From positions 1 through 41,202 of the forward strand of contig CAYVZZ010000006.1 in NCBI GenBank assembly GCA_964456185.1: a stretch of 41,202 nucleotides of DNA, written 5' to 3'. Made by a program: the position numbers and the translations under genes. The notes below the pieces were generated by a model. That model saw only the letters and a program-made list of their open reading frames with translations. It ran no database searches and was not told the origin of the DNA. This document shows, piece by piece, positions 35,297-41,202 of the stretch. How positions within the stretch are numbered: position 1 is the stretch's first letter; each line of letters opens with the position of its first letter. The stretch comes from CAYVZZ01 sp964456185 (GTDB taxonomy: Bacteria > Pseudomonadota > Gammaproteobacteria > Pseudomonadales > Alcanivoracaceae).

Positions 35297-36075
35297 GTGA
35301 CTTTAACGCGCGAAATCGCAAAGCGATAAGCCGCAGGGAACCAGCGTTTCAGGTAGACCGCCGCCTTTTCCTTTCCCGCGATAATGGCCAAGGGCTTCTT
35401 GCGCTGCATGGCCAAAAGAATGCGCTTGGCGCAGGCTTCTGCACTCATACCATTGGCTTGTACGTCGTCCATCTTGTCGTGGCGACTGCCGTCGCCTTCC
35501 AACGCATTAAGCGACACCTCGGTGCGCACAAAGCCCGGCATCACCAATAACACATCCAGCCAAGTGCCTTCCTCGGCGCGTAGTGACTCAAACCAACCGT
35601 GAAGCGCATGTTTGGCGGCACTGTAGCCTGCGCGCTGTGGTGTGGGGAGCTCGCCTACCAAGCTGGTGACCACGACAATCTGGCCGTGGCCTTGTTGCTT
35701 CAGCCAAGGCAGCACCCCATGTGTCAGGCCGATGGCACCAAAGAAATCCACTTCCATGATGCGCCGGAACACCGCTATGTCGGTATCCATCACCCGCGAA
35801 CGCTGGGTGATGCCCGCGTTGTTCACCAGGACGTCCAAACGCCCAAATTGCGTTTTAACCTTATCTATCGCCGAGGCAAACTGAGCCGTGTCCGCCACAT
35901 CAAGTGGCAATACCAGATGATGATCCGGAGCAGGCAAGGAGTCGCGAAATTCCTCCAGCACTTCCTGACGGCGGGCGCTCAACACCAAGCGGTCGCCTTG
36001 CGCCGCAAGAGCCTGCGCCAAAGCGCGACCAATACCGCTGGATGCGCCTGTAATCCAGACAACACGTTCACTCAT
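35293..36075 (-). CDS. Short-chain dehydrogenase/reductase (SDR)
   Basis: This 260-residue classical SDR has the nucleotide-binding TGASSGIG at residues 9-16, the structural NNAG, and the catalytic Ser-Tyr-Lys set in VVTSLVG and GYSAAKHAL. The substrate cannot be predicted; the C-terminal part (about 235-260), basic and aromatic, resembles the membrane-associated DHRS7-like subgroup. It is 15 bases downstream of the flavodoxin-like gene, so the two are probably co-transcribed. Its stop codon interlocks with the ybeD stop at TTAA. Confidence 0.92.
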   Translation of the reverse strand: MSERVVWITGASSGIGRALAQALAAQGDRLVLSARRQEVLEEFRDSLPAPDHHLVLPLDVADTAQFASAIDKVKTQFGRLDVLVNNAGITQRSRVMDTDIAVFRRIMEVDFFGAIGLTHGVLPWLKQQGHGQIVVVTSLVGELPTPQRAGYSAAKHALHGWFESLRAEEGTWLDVLLVMPGFVRTEVSLNALEGDGSRHDKMDDVQANGMSAEACAKRILLAMQRKKPLAIIAGKEKAAVYLKRWFPAAYRFAISRVKVT

Positions 36076-36090
36076 AGGTGGTTTCCTTGA

Positions 36091-36552
36091 TTAAAAAATG
36101 CCGGCTTCTAGCCCGGCCGCCATCGCCATGCCCAACTCTTCGGCCTGTACAAGAAAGGCTGGCTGCCAGTCACCATGATAAAGATGCGACTCCTGCACTT
36201 CACGCCATTGCAGACCGGTGAGAATAGACGTCAGCGCCCGCCGCGTGCCGGTACCATCCAGGCCCGCACGAATATATACCGCACAAGGCAATCCCTGTTT
36301 TTCTTCAATCACCTTGTAGTAAGTACGGTCGAAGAAATCCTTCAAGGCGCCGCTCATGTAACCCAGATTTTCCGTAGTGCCCAAAATAATGCCGTCACAA
36401 GCCAGCACATCATCCGCCGTGGCCTCCAAAGGCGGAATCCACTCAGCAGTCACATTATCAATATCAGGGTGCTGCGCTCCTTTCAGCACCGCTTCCGCTA
36501 AATGCGTTGTATTCGGCGAAGGCGCATGCGCCACAATCAAGAGTTTTTTCAT
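36091..36552 (-). CDS. Flavodoxin-fold NAD(P)H-dependent oxidoreductase
   Basis: This 153-residue protein has a flavodoxin-like fold: N-terminal KKLLIVAHAPSPNTTHLAEAV binds the FMN phosphate, and GTTENLGYMSGALKDFFDRTYY is the second flavin-contacting loop. It is similar to small FMN reductases. Partner and substrate are unknown; the SDR gene downstream suggests a shared redox role. The 88 bases upstream, before higA, show no clear promoter. Confidence 0.85.
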   Translation of the reverse strand: MKKLLIVAHAPSPNTTHLAEAVLKGAQHPDIDNVTAEWIPPLEATADDVLACDGIILGTTENLGYMSGALKDFFDRTYYKVIEEKQGLPCAVYIRAGLDGTGTRRALTSILTGLQWREVQESHLYHGDWQPAFLVQAEELGMAMAAGLEAGIF

Positions 36553-36640
36553 AAGTTGAGTGTGCGACAGACGGGAGGTGCGGTCAATTGGCGGCTAGTC
36601 GTTATTGAGTTTAATGGCAGTTTAAGTGGCGGTTTGTAGT

Positions 36641-36994
36641 TTAGGCACCCAGAAGGATGTCGTAAGGGATGTTTAAGCCTTTATGAAGCCGACGAATCAT
36701 GGCAAGGCTGAGATTGCGTTTATGGTTTAGCACCTCGGATACACGGCCACTTGAACCAATGTAACTTTCCAAATCACGGCGACTGAGGCCGCGCTGCTCC
36801 ATGCGAAAAAGAATGGCGGCAACAGGGTCTGACGCTTCCATCGGAAAGTGTTTGTCTTCGTAGCGTTCAACCAAAATAGACAAAATTTCCAATTCATCGG
36901 CTTCTGCGGTGTCCGGCTTGGCATTCCATAGCGTTTCCATCCGTGCCAATGCCAACTCGAGATCCTTGTCATTACGTATTGGGCGCAGTTTCAT
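36641..36994 (-). CDS. higA: HigA-type antitoxin
   Basis: This 117-residue antitoxin has a C-terminal helix-turn-helix (about 75-112, QRGLSRRDLESYIGSSGRVSEVLNHKR) and an N-terminal toxin-binding part rich in acidic residues. The arrangement fits the COG5499 HigA group. It neutralises the toxin encoded just upstream and is expected to repress their promoter. Its ATG shares a base with the higB stop (TGATG), so the two are coupled in the toxin-first order typical of higBA. Confidence 0.93.
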   Translation of the reverse strand: MKLRPIRNDKDLELALARMETLWNAKPDTAEADELEILSILVERYEDKHFPMEASDPVAAILFRMEQRGLSRRDLESYIGSSGRVSEVLNHKRNLSLAMIRRLHKGLNIPYDILLGA

Positions 36995-37293
36995 CAGATT
37001 GTCTCCGCATCAACTTGGTCGTAATCCTTATGAGTGCCGATAAATCGAATCCATACGATTTGTAAATCAAAACGGATGGCTGTGATTAACCGATACTTGT
37101 TGCCTGCAATATTGAACACGACTCGCCCGTTTTTAAGGATGCTGGCAGTGCCCAACTCGGCCTTAAGAGATTGTGGTGTCGTCCAACTGGCTTTTTTGAC
37201 CAAGTGATACCACTCGGTTAATGGACGCTTGGCATCGGCGAATTGGGGTTGTGTCCAAAATTCTCGCAATGTGCGCTTGGCAATAATACGCAT
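36994..37293 (-). CDS. higB: HigB-type mRNA interferase toxin
   Basis: HigB toxins cut translated mRNA on the ribosome. The 99-residue protein fits PF09907 (HigB_toxin): MRIIAKRTLREFW at the start, ILKNGRVVFNIAGNKYRLI with basic and aromatic catalytic residues, and the ending VWIRFIGTHKDYDQVD. The protein looks intact. Start ATG 37293 has a perfect Shine-Dalgarno AAGGAGG at 37298-37304. Promoter and operator lie just upstream. Confidence 0.93.
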   Translation of the reverse strand: MRIIAKRTLREFWTQPQFADAKRPLTEWYHLVKKASWTTPQSLKAELGTASILKNGRVVFNIAGNKYRLITAIRFDLQIVWIRFIGTHKDYDQVDAETI

Positions 37294-37317
37294 TAGGCCT
37301 CCTTGCCTGCTTATTAA

Positions 37318-37345
37318 AGTATATTGCTCCCAAATTGGGAGTCAA
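37318..37345 (-). promoter_or_regulatory. higBA promoter with palindromic operator in its spacer
   Basis: On the minus strand TTGACT (37345-37340) and TATACT (37323-37318) are spaced by 16 bases. The perfect palindrome CTCCCAA-N-TTGGGAG (37327-37341) fills most of the spacer and the end of the -35 box. This is the right place for autorepression by HigA. The same palindrome might also form a hairpin after lrp, but no T-run follows. Confidence 0.75.
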
Positions 37346-37349
37346 GTAT

Positions 37350-37826
37350 TTAATTGGTTTGTGTCAACAACGGCAAGGCCGTGGTGTCCACCACGCGGCG
37401 CATGACAAAGCTGGAATGCACGCCGGAGACGCCTTCGATGCGGGTGATTTTGTCGAGCAGGAAGTGTTGGTAGTAGTCGATGTCGGGCACCGAGACTTGC
37501 AGTACGTAATCGGCGTCCTGGCCGGTGACTAGCAGGCATTGTTGCACTTCGGGGTAGCTGGTGACTTGGCGCTCGAAGTTTTCGAAGCGTTCCGGGGTGT
37601 GTTTGTCCATGCTGATGTTGATGATGGCGGATAAGTCCAGGCCGATGGCTTTGCGGTCGAGCAGGGTGGTGCGGCCGATAATAATGCCGGCGTCTTCCAG
37701 TGCTTTGATACGGCGTGAGCAGGGCGATGCCGACAGCCCCACGGCATCGGCCAACTGCTGATTGGTCAAATTGCCGTTTTCTTGCAATAATTTCAGGAGA
37801 TGGCGGTCGATTCGGTCAAGTTTCAT
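37350..37826 (-). CDS. Lrp/AsnC family transcriptional regulator
   Basis: This 158-residue protein has the N-terminal winged helix-turn-helix (LDRIDRHLLKLLQENGNLTNQQLADAVGLSASPCSRRIKALE within residues 3-44) and a C-terminal RAM/ACT-like ligand domain with LLVTGQDADYVLQVSVPDIDYY. Family members sense amino acids, often leucine. The gene is divergent from leuA across a 161-base gap with an AT-rich dyad, so regulation of leuA is a reasonable inference. Which family subgroup it is cannot be settled by eye. Confidence 0.93.
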   Translation of the reverse strand: MKLDRIDRHLLKLLQENGNLTNQQLADAVGLSASPCSRRIKALEDAGIIIGRTTLLDRKAIGLDLSAIINISMDKHTPERFENFERQVTSYPEVQQCLLVTGQDADYVLQVSVPDIDYYQHFLLDKITRIEGVSGVHSSFVMRRVVDTTALPLLTQTN

Positions 37827-37853
37827 TGTGGTTTGTCCGATTATTGCAATTAA

Positions 37854-37885
37854 ATATCAATTTACGTATTAATGTTGGTTGATAT
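37854..37885. promoter_or_regulatory. Dyad between lrp-like gene and leuA
   Basis: ATATCAA (37854-37860) and TTGATAT (37879-37885) form a perfect 7-bp dyad separated by 18 AT-rich bases; the half-sites are about 25 bases centre to centre. It may bind the Lrp-like regulator, which as a family favours AT-rich degenerate sites. No clear -35/-10 pair could be chosen for either gene. Confidence 0.35.
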
Positions 37886-37987
37886 ACCCAAAAATAGCAA
37901 GATAAACCCGAAATACGCACACACCTTGCGCCATTTCAGGCGTAGAATGCCCTGTAAATGAAGACAACCGCCAATTTGAGGTGTGAC

Positions 37988-39685
37988 ATGGCATTCGATT
38001 TCCGCAAATACCAGCCGTTCCGTTCCAATATCGATAAAAGCGATCGCCGTTGGCCCGACAAAGTGCTCGATAAGGCACCACGTTGGTGTGCGGTAGATTT
38101 GCGTGACGGTAACCAGGCGCTGGTGAAGCCGATGACGGTGGAGCAAAAACAGCGTTTGTTTGATTTGCTGGTGAAAATTGGCGTGAAAGAGATTGAGGTG
38201 GGTTTTCCCTCGGCCAGTAAGCCGGATTTTGATTTCGTGCGTCGCTTAATCGAAGAAGAGCGCATCCCTGATGACGTTACCATTCAGGTGCTGACCCAAG
38301 CGCGTGATGAATTGATCGAGCGGACGTTTGAATCCTTGGCGGGCGCTCGTCGCGCTGTGGTGCATGTGTATAACGCCACTGCGCCGGCTTGGCGTGAGCA
38401 GGTGTTCCATATGGATCAGGCAGGCTGCATCGAGTTGGCCGAAAAAGCGGCGCGCAAGTTGAAAGAAGTGGCGGCCAAGCACCCGGATACCGATTGGGTG
38501 TTCGAGTATTCACCGGAAACTTTCAGCACCACCGAGCCGGATTTTGCGGTCGATATTGTCAATGCCGTGAATGCCATTTGGGAGCCGCAAAACGGCCAGG
38601 AAGTGATTATTAACTTACCCAGCACGGTAGAGGCCACCACGCCAAACGCCTATGCCGACCAGGTGGAATGGGTGCTGGATCGCCTGGACAACCGCGAGCA
38701 TTTCTGTGTGAGCATTCACCCACACAATGACCGTGGCTGTGGTGTGGCCAGTGCCGAAATGGCGTTGTTGGCTGGCGGCGACCGCATCGAAGGCACCTTG
38801 ATGGGCAACGGCGAGCGTACTGGTAACGTGGATATCATTATCCTGGCGATGAATCTCTACAGCCAGGGCGTGAACCCCAAGTTGGACTTCTCCAACATGC
38901 GCGAAGTGGCCACTGTGGTCGAAGAGGTCACCGACATTAAAACCCACCCGCGGCATCCTTATGTGGGTGAGCTGGTGTTTGCCGCCTTTAGCGGTAGCCA
39001 CCAGGATGCTATCCGTAAGTGCATGAACAACCAACAGCCAGGCGAAAAATGGGATGTGGCTTATCTGCCCATCGACCCGAAAGATGTGGGGCGTCGTTAC
39101 GAAGAAGTGGTGCGGGTCAACTCGCAATCCGGTAAAGGCGGCGTGGCGCATGTGCTGGAGCGTGACTTTGGCATCAGCCTGCCGCGCTGGTTGCAAATGG
39201 CCTTTGCCAAGGTGGTGCAAAAAGAGGCCGAAGTTAGCAGCAGTGAGGTGAATGGCGCCACTATTGCGCGTTTGTTTGAAGAAAGCTACATCAATATTCC
39301 CGATGACTTCCGTTTGCAAGGCTACGACGTGAAACATCAAGGCGACACGGTATCCGTGCAGGTGGGCATTGGTGTGACCGAAGACAATCAGGTTAGCTTG
39401 TCTGGCACGGGTGAGGGCGTGGTCTCTGCGCTGGCGGATGCCATCAAGCAGCAAACTGGCGTCACTGTGTCGGTCACTGCGTTTGACCAGTTCTCGCTAG
39501 ACGAAGGCACCGAAGCCTCTGCCATGGCTTGTGTGCGTTTGGAAAGCGGCGCCACGGAAAGCATTGGTGTGGCACGAGCCAAAGACACGACCGCTGCGGC
39601 CATTCAGGCCGTGTTAAATGCGGCCGGCCGACAAGTGCCGGTGGCCGACAAGATGCATGCGAGCCAGCAGGCGGCCATTGCCTGA
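37988..39685 (+). CDS. leuA: 2-Isopropylmalate synthase (long, LeuA type 2)
   Basis: LeuA condenses acetyl-CoA with 2-oxoisovalerate, the first step of leucine synthesis. The 565-residue protein belongs to the long form, with the catalytic barrel (DLRDGNQALVKPM, then HPHNDRGCG and GNGERTGNVD) and a C-terminal regulatory domain with the leucine-feedback fold. Start ATG 37988 has GAGGTG upstream; ATG 37958 in the same frame lacks it. The leucine-sensing regulator gene is divergent. A hairpin terminator follows the gene. Confidence 0.96.
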   Translation: MAFDFRKYQPFRSNIDKSDRRWPDKVLDKAPRWCAVDLRDGNQALVKPMTVEQKQRLFDLLVKIGVKEIEVGFPSASKPDFDFVRRLIEEERIPDDVTIQVLTQARDELIERTFESLAGARRAVVHVYNATAPAWREQVFHMDQAGCIELAEKAARKLKEVAAKHPDTDWVFEYSPETFSTTEPDFAVDIVNAVNAIWEPQNGQEVIINLPSTVEATTPNAYADQVEWVLDRLDNREHFCVSIHPHNDRGCGVASAEMALLAGGDRIEGTLMGNGERTGNVDIIILAMNLYSQGVNPKLDFSNMREVATVVEEVTDIKTHPRHPYVGELVFAAFSGSHQDAIRKCMNNQQPGEKWDVAYLPIDPKDVGRRYEEVVRVNSQSGKGGVAHVLERDFGISLPRWLQMAFAKVVQKEAEVSSSEVNGATIARLFEESYINIPDDFRLQGYDVKHQGDTVSVQVGIGVTEDNQVSLSGTGEGVVSALADAIKQQTGVTVSVTAFDQFSLDEGTEASAMACVRLESGATESIGVARAKDTTAAAIQAVLNAAGRQVPVADKMHASQQAAIA

Positions 39686-39709
39686 TAGAGCGCTTGCTCA
39701 TCGATTACA

Positions 39710-39744
39710 ACAAGCGGCGGGCATATTGCTCGCCGTTTGTCGTT
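39710..39744 (+). terminator. Hairpin terminator after leuA
   Basis: ACAAGCGGCG (39710-39719) pairs with CGCCGTTTGT (39731-39740), 10 pairs with one G-T wobble, and inner bases GC/GC may add to the stem. It is followed by CGTTTTG, a short T-run. Confidence 0.65.
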
Positions 39745-39824
39745 TTGAGGCGGCCCCTACCTTTCTTTAATTTCTCTTCGCGTACAATACTAGCCAATTT
39801 ATACAACCCACTAGGGTAACTTCT

Positions 39825-40454
39825 ATGCCAGCCCGTCTAAAAACACTATACGAGAAGCACTGCTTGCCGCACTTAATCGATTTGGCTTGTGGTGCCTCAG
39901 TCTTTCAGCGCCAACGCGAAAAAGTCGTGCCCCAAGCAGTGGGACAGGTGTTGGAAATTGGCATGGGAACGGGATTGAATCTGCCGTTTTATCAAGCTGA
40001 TAAAATCGTCCAGTTGACTGGCATTGATCCCGGCTTGGCACATAGCAAACTAAACAAGCGATTGGCCAACACCACAATACCTGTGGAGTTGGTCGATTTA
40101 ACCGCTGAAACCTTGCCCTTTGACGACAACACCTTCGACACGGTGGTGGTGACCTATTCACTTTGCACCATTCCCGATGCCGTCGCGGCGCTACGCGAAA
40201 TGCACCGGGTGCTTAAACCAACTGGGCAACTTCTGTATTGCGAACATGGCCTGTCGCCGGACGCTAAAGTGGCCAAGTGGCAGCGGCGGCTCAACCCTTG
40301 GTGGCAGCCTATCGCCGGCGGTTGTCATTTGGATCGAGACATTCCTGCCTTGCTGAGAACAGGTGGCTTCCACCCACAAGGCACGGCAGGTTATGTGCCG
40401 GGGCCGAAATTGTTTAATTACAATTATTGGGGCAAAGCGACGCCCTCGGTCTGA
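39825..40454 (+). CDS. Class I SAM-dependent methyltransferase
   Basis: This 209-residue Rossmann methyltransferase has motif I VLEIGMGTGLNLPFY near residue 42, the acidic SAM-ribose residue in TGIDPG, and motif IV-like FDTVVVTYSLCTIPD. The C-terminal half (KWQRRLNPWWQPIAGGCHLDRDI) resembles the small UbiE/phosphatidylethanolamine-type methyltransferase group (METTL7-like). The substrate is unknown. ATG 39825 is preceded by AGGGTAA. It stands alone, after the leuA terminator and before the M20 peptidase gene. Confidence 0.88.
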   Translation: MPARLKTLYEKHCLPHLIDLACGASVFQRQREKVVPQAVGQVLEIGMGTGLNLPFYQADKIVQLTGIDPGLAHSKLNKRLANTTIPVELVDLTAETLPFDDNTFDTVVVTYSLCTIPDAVAALREMHRVLKPTGQLLYCEHGLSPDAKVAKWQRRLNPWWQPIAGGCHLDRDIPALLRTGGFHPQGTAGYVPGPKLFNYNYWGKATPSV

Positions 40455-40519
40455 CCTAATAGAGCAAAGTCCCAATGCTCTGGTAGCATGGGCGTATCTG
40501 ATGATATGGAGTGGAATTG

Positions 40520-41202
40520 ATGGATAACCGCCGTCTGGCCGATTGCGTGGGTAAGATGTGGGATGACGAAATTGTGCCGCAGTTGATGGACTACATTCGT
40601 ATTCCCAATAAATCGCCCATGTTTGATGCTGACTGGGCTGCTCATGGCTACATGGATGAAGCCGTCGAGCTGATGACCCGCTGGGCAAAGAGCAAATTGC
40701 CTGCATTGGGTGAGGCGCAGCTGGACGTGGTGCGCTTGCCAGAACGCACGCCGCTGATTTTTATCGAAATCCCCGCGCAAGGTGTGGCCAACACAGATGA
40801 CACGGTGGTGCTTTACGGGCACCTAGACAAACAGCCGGAAATGACCGGCTGGGATGACGACCTGGGGCCGTGGAAACCCGTGCTCAAGGGCGACAAGTTA
40901 TATGGTCGTGGGGGCGCCGACGACGGCTATGCCATTTTTGGTTCTCTGACCGCCCTGCTGGCCTTACACGACCAGGGCCTTCCCCATGCACGCTGTGTGG
41001 TGCTGATTGAAGCCTGCGAAGAATCGGGCAGCTATGATTTGCCACACTATGTGGATCATCTGGCTGACCGCATCGGGCAAGCATCGCTGGTGGTCTGTCT
41101 GGATTCCGGCTGTGCCAACTATGATCAGCTATGGCTGACTACCAGCTTGCGCGTCATGACCGGTGGCGACTTGACCGTGCAGGTGCTGGACGTAGGCGTG
41201 GA
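40520..41202 (+). CDS. M20 family metallopeptidase, 5' part
   Basis: The reading frame is open from ATG 40520 to the window edge (227 codons), so the gene is cut by the window, not truncated in the genome. Visible zinc-site motifs of M20 peptidases are YGHLDKQPEMTGWDDD (first His and catalytic Asp), GRGGADDGY (bridging Asp), and ACEESGSYD (catalytic Glu), followed by the segment LDSG. The pattern is that of M20 dipeptidase or carnosinase-like enzymes of about 480 residues; the specificity cannot be read. GGAG lies about 8 bases before the ATG. The gap before it has an AGAGCA/TGCTCT hairpin (40461-40481) without a T-run. Confidence 0.88.
   Translation, partial: MDNRRLADCVGKMWDDEIVPQLMDYIRIPNKSPMFDADWAAHGYMDEAVELMTRWAKSKLPALGEAQLDVVRLPERTPLIFIEIPAQGVANTDDTVVLYGHLDKQPEMTGWDDDLGPWKPVLKGDKLYGRGGADDGYAIFGSLTALLALHDQGLPHARCVVLIEACEESGSYDLPHYVDHLADRIGQASLVVCLDSGCANYDQLWLTTSLRVMTGGDLTVQVLDVGV

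Noticed and set aside
37827..37987. Leucine attenuator or leader peptide before leuA
   Set aside because: The only short frame is in phase with leuA, holds a single Leu codon and is not followed by a terminator hairpin.
38615..39454. Minus-strand open frame opposite leuA (279 codons)
   Set aside because: Antisense shadow of leuA, rich in His and Val as expected from complementing its codons.
40455..40519. Hairpin AGAGCA/TGCTCT as a terminator of the methyltransferase gene
   Set aside because: The stem is only six pairs and no T-run follows.

Overview
The window is a gene-dense stretch of a gammaproteobacterial chromosome. The evidence is gene order. argH-algZ/algR-hemC-hemD-hemX-hemY, DUF47-pit next to an orphan GspE-type ATPase, glnE-ilvE-waaF, and nnr-tsaE-mutL-miaA-hfq-hflX-hflK-hflC-yjeT-hisZ-purA are all arrangements familiar from Pseudomonas-like genomes. 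LptM, Hfq, WaaF, GlnE and a DacA-type D,D-carboxypeptidase fit a Gram-negative gammaproteobacterium. I cannot name the genus. No rRNA, tRNA, CRISPR array, intact insertion sequence or prophage was seen, and no gene-free gap exceeds about 300 bases.

Layout. (1) 122-3291: an overlapping three-gene set of a retropepsin-like protease, an inactive transglutaminase fused to a membrane domain, and an ATP-grasp ligase. It ends at a perfect palindrome shared with the convergent argH-lptM-lysA unit. (2) 6208-12398: the AlgZ/AlgR-like two-component system, a small TRL-like lipoprotein, and hemCDXY; a chain of three hairpins precedes hemC. (3) 12419-14182, minus strand: a PiT phosphate transporter with its DUF47 partner. 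(4) 14361-26260: ATPase, NfeD-like protein, glnE, ilvE, waaF, nnr, tsaE, mutL and miaA, almost all overlapping or nearly touching, so probably translationally coupled over long stretches. (5) 26316-32861: hfq, hflX, hflK, hflC, yjeT, hisZ and purA, ending in a strong terminator. (6) 32935-36552: a small LPS-kinase-like gene, divergent dacA-ybeD, then a convergent flavodoxin-SDR pair. (7) 36641-41202: a higBA toxin-antitoxin unit, an Lrp/AsnC regulator divergent from leuA, a methyltransferase and the start of an M20 peptidase.

Most genes are housekeeping: amino-acid synthesis (lysA, argH, ilvE, leuA, hisZ), haem synthesis, nitrogen control (glnE), LPS core (waaF), tRNA modification (tsaE, miaA), mismatch repair, metabolite repair (nnr), membrane proteolysis control (hflKC), purines and cell wall. 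The less ordinary parts are the protease/7TM/ATP-grasp cluster, the hemC leader, the TRL lipoprotein inserted between algR and hemC, the higBA unit with its operator inside the promoter, the orphan GspE ATPase coupled to NfeD, and several local losses or rearrangements of conserved order (no amiB between tsaE and mutL, no dapF after lysA, no lipBA after ybeD, waaF joined directly to nnr). I found no convincing wholly new system; the first three-gene cluster is the best candidate for unexplored biology.
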